NCBI RefSeq assembly: GCF_009908295.1
Contig: NZ_JAAALO010000001.1
Location: forward strand, 558,001 to 622,000
DNA length: 64,000 nt
DNA from: Micromonospora rubida
GTDB taxonomy: Bacteria; Actinomycetota; Actinomycetes; Mycobacteriales; Micromonosporaceae
Direction: 5' to 3'
Shown here: piece by piece, positions 44,769 through 53,116 of the stretch
Numbering within the stretch: position 1 is the stretch's first letter
Layout of the letters: the number at the start of each line of letters is the position of its first letter
Position numbers and translations under genes: made by a program
The notes under the pieces: generated by a model
Databases searched by the model: none
What the model was told of the DNA's origin: nothing
Seen by the model: the letters and a program-made list of their open reading frames with translations, nothing else

Positions 44769-45439
44769 GGCGCCTCATCCCGTTCGGCGTGGCCGCCGCC
44801 GTCGAACTCGTCGGCGTCGCCACGGACAACGCCGTCCTCCAGTGGCTGGCCAAGCCGCTGCTCGCCCCGCTGCTGCTGCTCTGGCTGCTGCGCTCCGGCC
44901 GACGCTTCGACGGGTTCGCGCTGGGGCTGATCTTCGCCACCGCCGGGGACGTGGCGCTGCTGCTGCACGGCGAGCCCGCGTTCCTGGCCGGAATGGGCTT
45001 CTTCCTCTGCGCCCAGATCAGCTTCATCGTGACGTTCGCCCGGCGCAAACGGCCGCCGGTGCCGGTGGTGGCCGGCTACCTCGTGCTGTGGGCGCTGGCC
45101 AACGTCGTGCTCTGGGGTCCGCTCGGGGAGCTGCGGCTGCCCGTGCTCGGCTACAGCCTCGCCCTGTGCCTGATGGCCGCGGCGGCGGCCGGCGTGTCGG
45201 CTCGCGCGGCGGTCGGCGGGGCGTTCTTCCTCGTCTCCGACCTGCTGATCGGCCTGGACGCGGCCGGCACCACCCTGCCCGGCCACGGCCTGCTCGTGAT
45301 GAGCACCTACATCACGGCGCTGCTGCTGCTCACCACGGCGTGGGCGGCGGCCGGTGGGCCCGACGCCGCGCGCCGGCCGGACCGGCGTACCGACGACGGG
45401 GGCCCGGCCACCCTGGCTGGCGAGCCGGCCACGCACTGA
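44765..45439 (+). CDS. YhhN/TMEM86-family membrane protein (lysoplasmalogenase-like)
   Basis: 224 residues, ATG overlapping the upstream stop (ATGA). Seven or so hydrophobic segments with the family motifs LAKPLLAPLLLLWLL, ATAGDVALLL (Asp) and FLVSDLLIGLD (Asp), the residues conserved in YhhN/TMEM86 enzymes that cleave the vinyl-ether bond of lysoplasmalogens. C-terminal ~30 residues are polar. Forms a three-gene operon with the FadR and AGMO-like genes. Confidence 0.87.
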   Translation: MRRLIPFGVAAAVELVGVATDNAVLQWLAKPLLAPLLLLWLLRSGRRFDGFALGLIFATAGDVALLLHGEPAFLAGMGFFLCAQISFIVTFARRKRPPVPVVAGYLVLWALANVVLWGPLGELRLPVLGYSLALCLMAAAAAGVSARAAVGGAFFLVSDLLIGLDAAGTTLPGHGLLVMSTYITALLLLTTAWAAAGGPDAARRPDRRTDDGGPATLAGEPATH

Positions 45440-45440
45440 C

Positions 45441-45484
45441 GCCGGCCGCCGGCCCGCCCTGAGCAGGGCGGGCCGGCGGCCGGC
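45441..45484. terminator. strong GC hairpin terminator
   Basis: GCCGGCCGCCGGCCCGCCCT (45441-45460) is perfectly repeated in inverse at 45465-45484 with a GAGC loop, directly after the lysoplasmalogenase stop and facing the convergent GlsB gene. Confidence 0.9.
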
Positions 45485-45529
45485 GAGGCGAGCGCCGACG
45501 GCGGCGGGGCGGCCGTCGGGCGCGGCGGG

Positions 45530-45799
45530 TCAGTGTCGGCGGCGGCCGTAGGCGCCGGCGGCGAGCGACACGCCGATCGCGGCGAAGATGACCTGGATCA
45601 GCAGCTCGATCCAGTCGATGCCGGCGGTGTCGTCCACCCCGAACGCGCCGGCCACGAGGGTGCCGAGGATCGCGGCGACCACGCCGATCAGCAGGGTGAG
45701 CCAGATCGGGATGCTCTGCTTGCCCGGTACGACCAGCCGGCCCAGCGCGCCGACGATCAGGCCGATGATGATGGCGGTGAAGAACCCGGTTACTTCCAC
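45530..45799 (-). CDS. GlsB/YeaQ/YmgE family stress-response membrane protein
   Basis: 89 residues, GTG with AAAGGA upstream. Three hydrophobic segments with FFTAIIIGLIVGALGRLVVPGKQSIPIWLTLLIGVVAAILGTLVAG, the transglycosylase-associated protein signature. Function in the family is unclear beyond stress association. Confidence 0.93.
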   Translation of the reverse strand: MEVTGFFTAIIIGLIVGALGRLVVPGKQSIPIWLTLLIGVVAAILGTLVAGAFGVDDTAGIDWIELLIQVIFAAIGVSLAAGAYGRRRH

Positions 45800-46065
45800 G
45801 GTGGGCCGTTCCTTTCAAGAGGGTTGTCGCCTGCCCCACCACGGTGCCCCCGGAGACCGGCCGGCCAAACCGCCGAATCCCCGACCAGCGCATTCTTCAC
45901 GGAACTGTCACAGTCCCGCGCGGAAACCGTCACAGCCCACGGCCGATCCGGGGGGTCAGCCGGCGCAGTGGGCGTACCTGGCGGCCCGCTCGGCGAGCCA
46001 CAGCCAGCGGCGCTGCGTCTCCCCGGCGCAGGTAGGTCGGTTCGGATCTCACGCGATCCTGGCCC
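45800..46065. other. intergenic region upstream of GlsB
   Basis: 266 bp between the GlsB start and the GGDEF-like regulator stop. It contains two GTCACAG repeats near 45907 and 45931 that may belong to the GlsB promoter. No gene seen. Confidence 0.45.
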
Positions 46066-47433
46066 TCACCGTCCCGGCTGGCTCGGCTCGGCCGCCCCGG
46101 GGGCCGGCGGAGACGCCTCGGCTCCGATGGCGCCGAGCAGTCGCCGCATGGCGACCCGGTAGACGGTCTGCGGGCGGCCCGCTCCGGTGCTGACGTGCAC
46201 CCCGACCTCCTCGGCGAAGCCGGCCGCGCGCAGCGCCTTGAGCAGCCGGCGGGCCGAGCGCGCCTCCACCCCGTACGCGTCGGCCAGCCCCCGGGCGGTG
46301 ACCTCGTCGGGGTCCATCTGGTGCAGGGCCTCCAGCAGCCGCCGGGTGGACAGCGGCCCGATCCCGAGCTGCTCGGAGACCCACAGGACGCCCGGGGCGG
46401 TCTCCCGCAGCCGGGGCCGGACGGTGGTCTCCCGGCTGGAGTAGACCTCGCCGTCGGGGAACACCACGTGGGTGTCGCCGCCGTGCCGGCCCAACGCGAG
46501 GGCCTTGCGGGCGTTGTCCTCGGCGGCGGCGATGGTGGTGCCGGCGCCGAAGCCGACGGCGTGCTCGACGTCGACCCCGCGCAGGGTGAGCAGGGAGGCG
46601 TGCCCGTCCCGGTGCCGGGCGATGGCGCTCTCCACGGTGCCCCGGGTGGTGGTGATCAGCAACGTCCGGTCGTCCACGGTGGCCAGCCGGCCGCGCATCC
46701 GCTCGGCGTGCTCCAGCAGCGCCTCGCGCACCCGAAGCCGCTGCCGCTCCGCCTGGTACGGGTCCTGCGCCCGGGTTGTCGACACACCCAGGTCGACCAT
46801 CATCACGGCGATCTGGGTGGCCCGGGACTGGCGGATCTCGGCGGCGAGCCAGGCCCGGCGCAGCGCGTCGCGCACCGAGGCGCGGGTGTGCTCGACGCGC
46901 CACACCGGGACCCCGCTGTCGGCGAGGTCCCGGTGCACCGCGCCGAGGCAGGTCAGGCACGCCTCGACCGCGCCGGAGGCGTACCGCTCCCGGTGGTAGG
47001 CGGTGATCTCGTCGAGGCCGGTGAAGAGCAGCCCGGAGGAGTCGGCGATCGGCAGGATCTCCGTGGGCGGGGCGACCTCGATGTCGTGGTACGTCTCGCG
47101 GACGGTCTCCGCCTCCATGGTGTCCACGCTGACCCGGGGCAGCTTCCCGCCGGTGGCCAGCAGCATCCGCGACAGCGTCCGGTACAGGTCGATGCCGGCG
47201 TGCGGGACGTAGTCGATCTCCGCCCGCAGCTCGCCGGCCGCGCTGGCGAACGCGTGCGGGATGCGCCCGGTGAACAGCAGCACCTGGCACACCTCGTCCA
47301 GCTCGCGGGCCAGCTCGGGGGCCTGCTCGGGGCGGGTGTACACGCGTGTGGTCACCGCCTCCGCGCGGCCCTCCCCGGCCGCCACCTCCTGCACGAGCCG
47401 GATCGAGTCCTCCGGGCCGATGATCCCGATCAC
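46066..47433 (-). CDS. transcriptional regulator with degenerate GGDEF-like and C-terminal winged-helix domains
   Basis: 455 residues, GTG with GGAGG upstream. N-terminal ~170 residues start MIGIIGPEDSIRLVQEVA and look like a receiver/PrpR-N-like sensing fold. The middle (about 210-330) has IAVMMVDLGVS...VEHAVGFGAGTTIAAAEDNARKALALGRHGGDTHVVF, the pattern of GGDEF/GTP-cyclohydrolase-III-like domains in PucR-type regulators, without a GGDEF active site. The C-terminal ~85 residues (VTARGLADAYGVEARSARRLLKALRAAGFAEEVG...GRPQTVYRV) form a winged helix. Regulatory target unknown. Confidence 0.72.
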   Translation of the reverse strand: MIGIIGPEDSIRLVQEVAAGEGRAEAVTTRVYTRPEQAPELARELDEVCQVLLFTGRIPHAFASAAGELRAEIDYVPHAGIDLYRTLSRMLLATGGKLPRVSVDTMEAETVRETYHDIEVAPPTEILPIADSSGLLFTGLDEITAYHRERYASGAVEACLTCLGAVHRDLADSGVPVWRVEHTRASVRDALRRAWLAAEIRQSRATQIAVMMVDLGVSTTRAQDPYQAERQRLRVREALLEHAERMRGRLATVDDRTLLITTTRGTVESAIARHRDGHASLLTLRGVDVEHAVGFGAGTTIAAAEDNARKALALGRHGGDTHVVFPDGEVYSSRETTVRPRLRETAPGVLWVSEQLGIGPLSTRRLLEALHQMDPDEVTARGLADAYGVEARSARRLLKALRAAGFAEEVGVHVSTGAGRPQTVYRVAMRRLLGAIGAEASPPAPGAAEPSQPGR

Positions 47434-47478
47434 GATGCTGCCTCCACGTGTGTCCCGCTGGCCTAGAGGGTGGGGTGC

Positions 47479-47841
47479 TCAGCCCGTGCAGACCGTGCCG
47501 ACCAGGCCGGCGCTGACCGGCGATGCCAGCAGCACCAGCACCGAGGCGACGTCCTCGGGGCGGCCCAGCGCGGCCTCGATCGCGGCGACCCGCCCGCCGT
47601 CGGTGCCGTTGACCCGCGCCTCGTCCAGCGGCCTCCGCATCAGCGGCGTGTCGATGTCTCCCGGGCAGAGCGTGTGCACGCAGGTCCCCTGTGGACCGAG
47701 CTGTCAGGCCAGCGTGAGCGCCAGACCGTGCAACCCTCCCTTACTCGCGCCGTAGGGTACCGAGCCGGAGCCGGTCTGGACGCCCGCCTTCGAGCCGACC
47801 AGCACGAGCACCCCGTCGCCGGGGCTCAGGTGCCGGGCGGC
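47479..47841 (-). pseudogene. SDR dehydrogenase relic
   Basis: The minus strand encodes ARHLSPGDGVLVLVGSKAGV, then VPYGASKGGLHGLALTLA with the YxxxK pair, then TGA, then QLGPQGTCVHTLCPGDIDTPLM and the usual SDR C-terminus. The first ~120 residues including the cofactor-binding loop are missing and an in-frame stop interrupts the rest near 47702-47704. Confidence 0.87.
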
Positions 47842-47873
47842 GTGGTGGGGCGGCTGCGCGGCGCGGGGCGGGG

Positions 47874-47908
47874 CGCGGGGCGGGCGGATCGCGTCCGCCC
47901 GCCCCGCG
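47874..47908. terminator. hairpin terminator of the PhoD gene
   Basis: CGCGGGGCGGGCGGA (47874-47888) and TCCGCCCGCCCCGCG (47894-47908) form a perfect 15 bp stem with a 5 nt loop, 7 bp beyond the PhoD stop on the minus strand. Confidence 0.85.
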
Positions 47909-47914
47909 ACGGGG

Positions 47915-49543
47915 TCATGCCGGGGGCGCGGTCTCCCGGCTCAGCTTCGACGAGCCGGGCGCGACGGACCAGCCGGCCGCCCAACGGCTGGCGCTGCCCG
48001 GCCGGGTCCGGTCGGCCAGGTGGTACCAGTCCATCCGGCAGCGCTGCCGGGTCACGTCCAGCACGCCGTAGCCGTGGCCGTCCAGCTCCGTCCAGCGCAC
48101 GTGGTTGTTGGTCGCCCGCAGCAGCGACGCCCCGAGGCCGCTGAGCGCGTTGCCCTCCGGCAGGCGGAGGAAGTCGTTGATGTTGTCGCTGGTCACCGAC
48201 GGAACGACGAACTCGGCGGCGATCGGGGCGGACCCGCCGGTGGCCCGGGTGGTCACCTCGTTGGCCCAGGAGGTGTGGATGTCGCCGGTCAGGAAGACCA
48301 CGTCGCGGGTCGCGGTGGCGCGCAGATGGTCGACGAGCTCGTTGCGGTCGGCGTTGTAGCCGTCCCACTGGTCGACGCTGAGCGCCGCGCCGTTCTCGGG
48401 GATGCCGAGCAGCTTGGCGAGCGGGCCGAGCAGCCAGGCGGGGAGCGTGCCGACGTCGAGCCGGGCGATCATCACCGGATTGCCGACGAGCTTCCACCGG
48501 GCGGTGGAGGCGGCCAGGCCGTTCTTCAGCCAGGACATCTGCGCGTCCCCGGTGATCGTCCTCGCCGGATCGTCGACGGCCGTGCCCGACGCCTGCTTCG
48601 ACCGGTACGTCCGCAGGTCCAGCATGGACAGCTCGATCAGCTTCCCGAAGCGCAGCCGACGGTAGATGGCCCCGTCGACGCCGGTGCGCACCGGCATCCA
48701 CTCCGCGTACGCCCGCTTGGCGGCGGCCACCCGGTCGGCGTAGTCGCCCTCGGTGCCCGGGGTGTGGTTGCCCGCGCCGTCGGACCACTGGTCGTTGGCC
48801 ACCTCGTGGTCGTCCCAGGTGATCACCCAGGGCACCGAGGCGTGCAGCGCCTGAAGGTCCGGGTCGGTCTTGTACAGCGCGTGCCGGATCCGGTAGTCCG
48901 CGAGGGTCAGCGCCTCGTGCGCCGGCAGGACCGGGCGCACCACCGTGCCGCCGGCGTCGAACTCGCCGGTGCCGTACTCGTAGAGGTAGTCGCCGAGGTG
49001 CACGACGAGGTTGAGGTCGCCCCGGTCGGCCAGCCTCCGGTAGGCCGAGAAGTAGCCCGCCTCCCAGTTCGCGCAGGAGACCACTCCGAGGCGGAGCCGG
49101 TCGATGTCGGCGTCGGCCGGCGGCGCGGTCATCGTCCGCCCGGTCGCCGACCACGCCCCCGCGTACCCGAACCGGTACCACCAGGTGGTGGCGGGGGCCA
49201 GGCCGGTGACCGCCACCTTCACGGTGTGGTCGCGGGCCGGTCCCGTGGTCAGCGTGCCCTGCGCCGTCACCGTCGAGAAGTTGGGGTCGGCGGCGACCTG
49301 CCAGGTCACCACCGCCTCCGGGCCGACGCCGGAGCCGGGCTGCGCCGCGTCGGTCGGGGTCAGCCTGGTCCACAGCAGAATGCCGTCGGGCAGCGGGTCG
49401 CCGGAGGCCACCCCGTGCCGGAACGCGCCGCCGGCCGCGCCGGCGGGAGCCGGGGCGGACAGCGCGGCTCCGGCGAGCACGGCCGTGCCGGCGGACGCGC
49501 CGGCCATCCGCAGGATGGCACGACGGTCGATGGTGTTCGTCAT
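47915..49543 (-). CDS. phoD: alkaline phosphatase D (PhoD-like), Tat-exported
   Basis: 542 residues, ATG. Twin-arginine leader DRRAILRMAGASAGTAVLAGAALSAPAPAGA. An N-terminal fibronectin-like domain (AFRHGVASGDPLPDGILLWTRLTP...WYRFGYAG) precedes the metallophosphoesterase core with CANWEAGYFSAYRRLADR, HLGDYLYEYG, ITWDDHEVANDQW and LTGDIHTSWANE, the Fe/Ca ligand motifs of PhoD. Acts outside the cell on phosphodiesters and phosphomonoesters. No Pho box recognised upstream. Confidence 0.93.
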   Translation of the reverse strand: MTNTIDRRAILRMAGASAGTAVLAGAALSAPAPAGAAGGAFRHGVASGDPLPDGILLWTRLTPTDAAQPGSGVGPEAVVTWQVAADPNFSTVTAQGTLTTGPARDHTVKVAVTGLAPATTWWYRFGYAGAWSATGRTMTAPPADADIDRLRLGVVSCANWEAGYFSAYRRLADRGDLNLVVHLGDYLYEYGTGEFDAGGTVVRPVLPAHEALTLADYRIRHALYKTDPDLQALHASVPWVITWDDHEVANDQWSDGAGNHTPGTEGDYADRVAAAKRAYAEWMPVRTGVDGAIYRRLRFGKLIELSMLDLRTYRSKQASGTAVDDPARTITGDAQMSWLKNGLAASTARWKLVGNPVMIARLDVGTLPAWLLGPLAKLLGIPENGAALSVDQWDGYNADRNELVDHLRATATRDVVFLTGDIHTSWANEVTTRATGGSAPIAAEFVVPSVTSDNINDFLRLPEGNALSGLGASLLRATNNHVRWTELDGHGYGVLDVTRQRCRMDWYHLADRTRPGSASRWAAGWSVAPGSSKLSRETAPPA

Positions 49544-49665
49544 GGCTCATGTATCTACCTCCTTCAGTGCCCTTCCCGCTGCCCCGTCCCGCGAATGTTC
49601 GCCGGGCCCTCACCGGCCGTCCACCGGCCCGCCCGCCGGGCCGGGCGGAGATAGGGTCGGCACCC

Positions 49666-50595
49666 ATGCGGACGAAGCAGGAGCTGGGCGCGGCCATCCG
49701 GCACGAGCGGCGGGCGGCGCTGGTGGTCAACGCCCGCTCGCGGCAGGGCCGCCAGCTCTACGAGCACGCCCGGTCCCGCCTCACGGAGGCCGGCTTCGGC
49801 CTGCTCGGCTGCTACCCGGCCGACCGGCCCGGCGAGCTGGAACGCAGCCTGGCCGACGCCCTCGCGCTCGGGCCGGACCTGCTCATCGCGGGCGGGGGCG
49901 ACGGCACGCAGAGCGCCGCCGCCCGCCTGCTCGCCCACCGCGACGTCGCGCTGGGCCTGCTGCCGCTGGGCACCACCAACAACTTCGCCCGCACCCTCGG
50001 CCTACCGCTCGACCTCGACGCCGCCGTGGCCGTCCTGGCCGAGGGCAAGGTGATCGACGTCGACCTGGGGCTGGCCGGGGACGTGCCGTTCGCCAACCAC
50101 GTCGGGGTGGGGCTGTCGGCCGACATCATGCTCCGGACGCCCCCGGCGCTGAAGCGGGTCACCGGGCGGCTGGCGTACCCGGCCACCGCGCTGGCGCTGC
50201 TGGCCCGGCACCGGGCGCTGCGGGCCACCGTCCGCGCCGAGGGCACGACCCACGAGTTCCACACCCACCAGCTCTACGTGGCCAACGGCGGCTTCCACGC
50301 GGGCCGGCCGATCACGTCGGACACCGACGCCGACGACCGGCTGCTGGTGGCGTACCCGGTGGGCGGGCCGACCCGGCGCGGGTTGCTGCGGGACACGGCC
50401 CGCAACGCGGCGACGGGTCACCGCCGCACGCTGGCCGAGACCACGTTCCTCGCCGTCGGCGAGCTGTGGCTGGAGACCGACCGACCGGCGCGCGTCGAGG
50501 TCGACGGCGAACTGTGCGGCCACACCCCGATCCGGATCGGCCTGGCCCCCAACGCGCTGCGCGTGATGGCCCCCACCGACAGCAAGGATCGCTAA
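49666..50595 (+). CDS. diacylglycerol/lipid kinase family protein
   Basis: 309 residues from ATG 49666. ALVVNARSRQGRQLYEHARSRL and the catalytic glycine loop DLLIAGGGDGTQSAAARLL (about 70-88), LGLLPLGTTNNFARTLGLPLDLDAA and the C-terminal VEVDGELCGHTPIRIGLAPNALRVMAP are standard for DAGK-catalytic-domain proteins. Phosphorylates a diacylglycerol or related lipid with ATP at the membrane. Divergent from PhoD. Confidence 0.92.
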   Translation: MRTKQELGAAIRHERRAALVVNARSRQGRQLYEHARSRLTEAGFGLLGCYPADRPGELERSLADALALGPDLLIAGGGDGTQSAAARLLAHRDVALGLLPLGTTNNFARTLGLPLDLDAAVAVLAEGKVIDVDLGLAGDVPFANHVGVGLSADIMLRTPPALKRVTGRLAYPATALALLARHRALRATVRAEGTTHEFHTHQLYVANGGFHAGRPITSDTDADDRLLVAYPVGGPTRRGLLRDTARNAATGHRRTLAETTFLAVGELWLETDRPARVEVDGELCGHTPIRIGLAPNALRVMAPTDSKDR

Positions 50596-50824
50596 CCCCC
50601 ACCCACCCCCGCCCCCAACCCCCAACCCCCAACCCCCACCCACCCCCACGCCCTCCGCCCACACGCCCCCAGGCGGTGATCAAGAGGTTTGCGTCAGGTT
50701 TGCGCCCCGAATCCGACGCAAACCTCTTGATCACCGCGCTGGGGGCGGGGTGGGGGGTGGCCGGGGTCGGCGGGGTGCGCCGACCCCGGCCGGGGTGGGG
50801 GTGGGGTGGGGTTGGGGTTGGGCG
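50596..50824. repeat. C-rich / hairpin / G-rich convergent junction
   Basis: Between the convergent kinase and snapalysin genes. 50597-50650 is CCCCAACC/CCCACCC repeats, 50673-50737 a long hairpin, and 50741-50822 is GGGGTGGGG/GGGGTTGGGG repeats. The outer tracts are roughly complementary, so the whole region can form one extended inverted repeat; both strands carry runs able to form G-quadruplexes. Confidence 0.75.
50673..50737. terminator. 23 bp perfect hairpin between convergent genes
   Basis: Left arm 50673-50695 begins GCGGTGATCAAGAGGTTTGC and is the exact inverse of 50715-50737. The 19 nt loop repeats part of the stem (AGGTTTGCG). Serves as a likely bidirectional terminator; short repeats of this kind recur in related genomes (recollection, not checked). 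Confidence 0.85.
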
Positions 50825-51391
50825 TTAGCGCTGGGCGCCGGCGGTTGCCGGGGCCGGCCAGCTGCCGGTGAAGACCTCGGCGCCGGTTGCGGTCAGGGGT
50901 GCGAAGCCGAAGAGCGTGTCGACCCTGGCAGCCTCGGCGGAGCTCGGGTACGGGTTGGTGCAGGAGGTGCCGGCGCTGCCGCCGGACATCAGGATGGCGC
51001 AGTTGCCGTTGTAGTTGTCCGGCAGGCCGAGGATGTGCCCGATCTCGTGGGTCATGATCCGCAGCGGGCTGTACTGCTGGGCCTGGACGGTGTCGATGAC
51101 CACGCGGCCGTTGCCGAGGCTCGTGCGCTGGGCGTACGAGCCGCCGCCGGTGGTGTAGGAGATCACCAGGTTGGAGCCGCACTGGGCCATGTTGATGTTG
51201 TTGGTGTAGTTGTTCCAGATCGCGGCGGCCTGGACCGCGTAGCTGGCGAAGGGGCCGGCCTGGCTGGTGGTGTAGCAGACGTTGCGGACGGCGGCGGAGG
51301 CCGGCGCGGCCTGCACGGCGGTGAGGCCGAGCGTCGCCATCGCGGCGGCGGCGAGGGTGGCGAGGATCCGGGACACCTTGGACAGACGCAT
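50825..51391 (-). CDS. snapalysin family zinc metalloprotease (secreted)
   Basis: 188 residues, ATG. Signal peptide MRLSKVSRILATLAAAAMATLGLTAVQAAPASA, then the small neutral protease domain. Zinc motif HEIGHILGLPD (HExxHxxGxxD) near 115-125, CYTTSQ and NCAILMSGGSAGTSC with probable disulfide cysteines. Length matches snapalysin (SnpA). Extracellular protein degradation. The usual adjacent LysR activator is not present. Confidence 0.94.
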   Translation of the reverse strand: MRLSKVSRILATLAAAAMATLGLTAVQAAPASAAVRNVCYTTSQAGPFASYAVQAAAIWNNYTNNINMAQCGSNLVISYTTGGGSYAQRTSLGNGRVVIDTVQAQQYSPLRIMTHEIGHILGLPDNYNGNCAILMSGGSAGTSCTNPYPSSAEAARVDTLFGFAPLTATGAEVFTGSWPAPATAGAQR

Positions 51392-51443
51392 GGGTCACGC
51401 TCCACTGGGTGACGGGGTGAGCGGGGACCGGGTCAGCGTATTC

Positions 51444-51459
51444 ATCGATATAGATCGAT
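51444..51459. promoter_or_regulatory. AT-rich divergent promoter with ATCGAT palindrome
   Basis: ATCGAT-ATAG-ATCGAT lies in a ~70 bp AT-rich island (about 51440-51500) between the divergent snapalysin and chitinase genes, the most AT-rich stretch nearby. Probably contains promoters for both; the palindrome may be an operator. Confidence 0.5.
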
Positions 51460-51525
51460 AGCAATGCCTCTTTATATTTAAGAAACTTTACTGATACGCT
51501 CCGGCCATCGACGAGAGGAGATGTC

Positions 51526-52881
51526 ATGAGACTTCGACGCGGGGCCACCGCCCTGCTGGCGGGGGCGACGCTGGTCGTCGCCACCGGGGCCCTCACCGCC
51601 ACCGGCGGTCTCGCCGCGGGCGCCACCGGCCCGGCGACCGCCGCCGCCGTGGCCTGCTCCGCCCCCGGCTGGGCCGAGGGCACCAGCTATCCGGCGGGCA
51701 CCCGGGTCAGCTACGCCGGCCGGCTCTACCAGGCCCTCGTGACGCACACCCCGCCGGCCGGCGCGGGCTGGAACCCCGCCGCCACGCCCGCGCTGTGGAA
51801 GGACCTCGGGGCCTGCGACGGCACCCCCACCCCCACGCCCACCGCGACCTCGTCGCCCTCCCCCACCGCGTCGCCGACCGCACCGCCCACGCCCACGCCG
51901 ACCACGACACCCCCGCCGGGCACGGAGACCTGCGCGGTCAAGCCGAGGCCCGCCGGCAAGGTGCTCCAGGGGTACTGGGAGAACTGGGACGGCGCGGCCA
52001 ACGGCGTGCACCCGCCGCTGGGCTGGATCCCGATCACCGACTCCCGGATCACCGCCCACGGGTACAACGTGGTCACCGCCGCGTTCCCGGTGATCCGCTC
52101 AGACGGCACCGCGCTGTGGGAGGACGGCATGGACGTCACCGTGAAGGTGCCCACCCCGGCGGAGATGTGCCGGGCCAAGGCCGCCGGCCTGACCGTCCTG
52201 CTGTCCATCGGCGGCGCGGCGGCCGGCATCGACCTCGGCTCGGCGACCGTCGCCGACCGGTTCGTCGCCACCGTCGTGCCGATCCTCAAGCGCTACAACT
52301 TCGACGGCATCGACATCGACATCGAGACCGGCCTGACCGGCAGCGGTAACATCAGCCAGCTCTCGGCGTCGCAGGCGAACCTGATCCGCATCATCGACGG
52401 CGTGCTCGCCCAGATGCCCGCCGGATTCGGCCTCACCATGGCGCCGGAGACCGCGTACGTCACCGGCGGCAGCGTCACCTACGGCTCGATCTGGGGCGCG
52501 TACCTGCCGATCGTCAAGAAGTACGCCGACAACGGCCGGCTGTGGTGGCTGAACATGCAGTACTACAACGGCAGCATGTACGGCTGCCACGGCGACTCGT
52601 ACTCCGCCGGCACCGTGCAGGGCTTCACGGTCCAGACCGACTGCCTCAACACCGGCCTGGTCGTGCAGGGCACCACCATCCGGGTCCCGTACGACAAGCA
52701 GGTTCCCGGCCTGCCCGCCCAGCCCGGCGCCGGCGGCGGTCACCTCGGGCCGGCGGCGGTGGCGCAGGCGTGGAACACCTACGGGGGCGGCCTCAAGGGC
52801 CTGATGACCTGGTCGCTGAACTGGGACGGGTCGAAGGGCTGGACGTTCGGCGACAACGTCCGGGCGCTCCAGTCGCGCTGA
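51526..52881 (+). CDS. GH18 chitinase with N-terminal CBM5/12
   Basis: 451 residues, ATG with GAGGAG upstream. Signal peptide to about residue 41; chitin-binding domain 43-97 (CSAPGWAEGTSYPAGTRVSYAGRLYQALVTHTPPAGAGWNPAATPALWKDLGAC); Thr/Pro linker 99-133; GH18 domain from ~140 with SIGG (LLSIGGAAAG) and the catalytic FDGIDIDIE (Glu acid/base), and MTWSLNWD at the end. Secreted; cleaves chitin. Confidence 0.95.
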   Translation: MRLRRGATALLAGATLVVATGALTATGGLAAGATGPATAAAVACSAPGWAEGTSYPAGTRVSYAGRLYQALVTHTPPAGAGWNPAATPALWKDLGACDGTPTPTPTATSSPSPTASPTAPPTPTPTTTPPPGTETCAVKPRPAGKVLQGYWENWDGAANGVHPPLGWIPITDSRITAHGYNVVTAAFPVIRSDGTALWEDGMDVTVKVPTPAEMCRAKAAGLTVLLSIGGAAAGIDLGSATVADRFVATVVPILKRYNFDGIDIDIETGLTGSGNISQLSASQANLIRIIDGVLAQMPAGFGLTMAPETAYVTGGSVTYGSIWGAYLPIVKKYADNGRLWWLNMQYYNGSMYGCHGDSYSAGTVQGFTVQTDCLNTGLVVQGTTIRVPYDKQVPGLPAQPGAGGGHLGPAAVAQAWNTYGGGLKGLMTWSLNWDGSKGWTFGDNVRALQSR

Positions 52882-53033
52882 CCCGCCCCGCGGTGTCCGG
52901 CCCGGTTCAGGCCGGCCACCGTGGACGGGGGTGCGCGTCACTGGGCCAGCTCGGCGACCGACCCGCGGAGCTACGGCCCGGACCACCCCCATCCATATTG
53001 ACAACCGCCGCTCCCTTCGGTTCTCCTGGGAAG

Positions 53034-53049
53034 TGAGAGCGCTCTCACC
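53034..53049. promoter_or_regulatory. LacI-type palindrome before the DUF1996 gene
   Basis: GTGAGAGCGCTCTCAC is a perfect 16 bp palindrome 68 bp upstream of the start. It shares the GAGCGCTC core with the CebR consensus TGGGAGCGCTCCCA but differs in the outer bases. Confidence 0.75.
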
Positions 53050-53116
53050 CCCATTCGTCCCGTTGATCGCCCGGCGGTCCCGGGCCGGTGCTCGGTGCGC
53101 CGGGCGAGGAGGAAGC

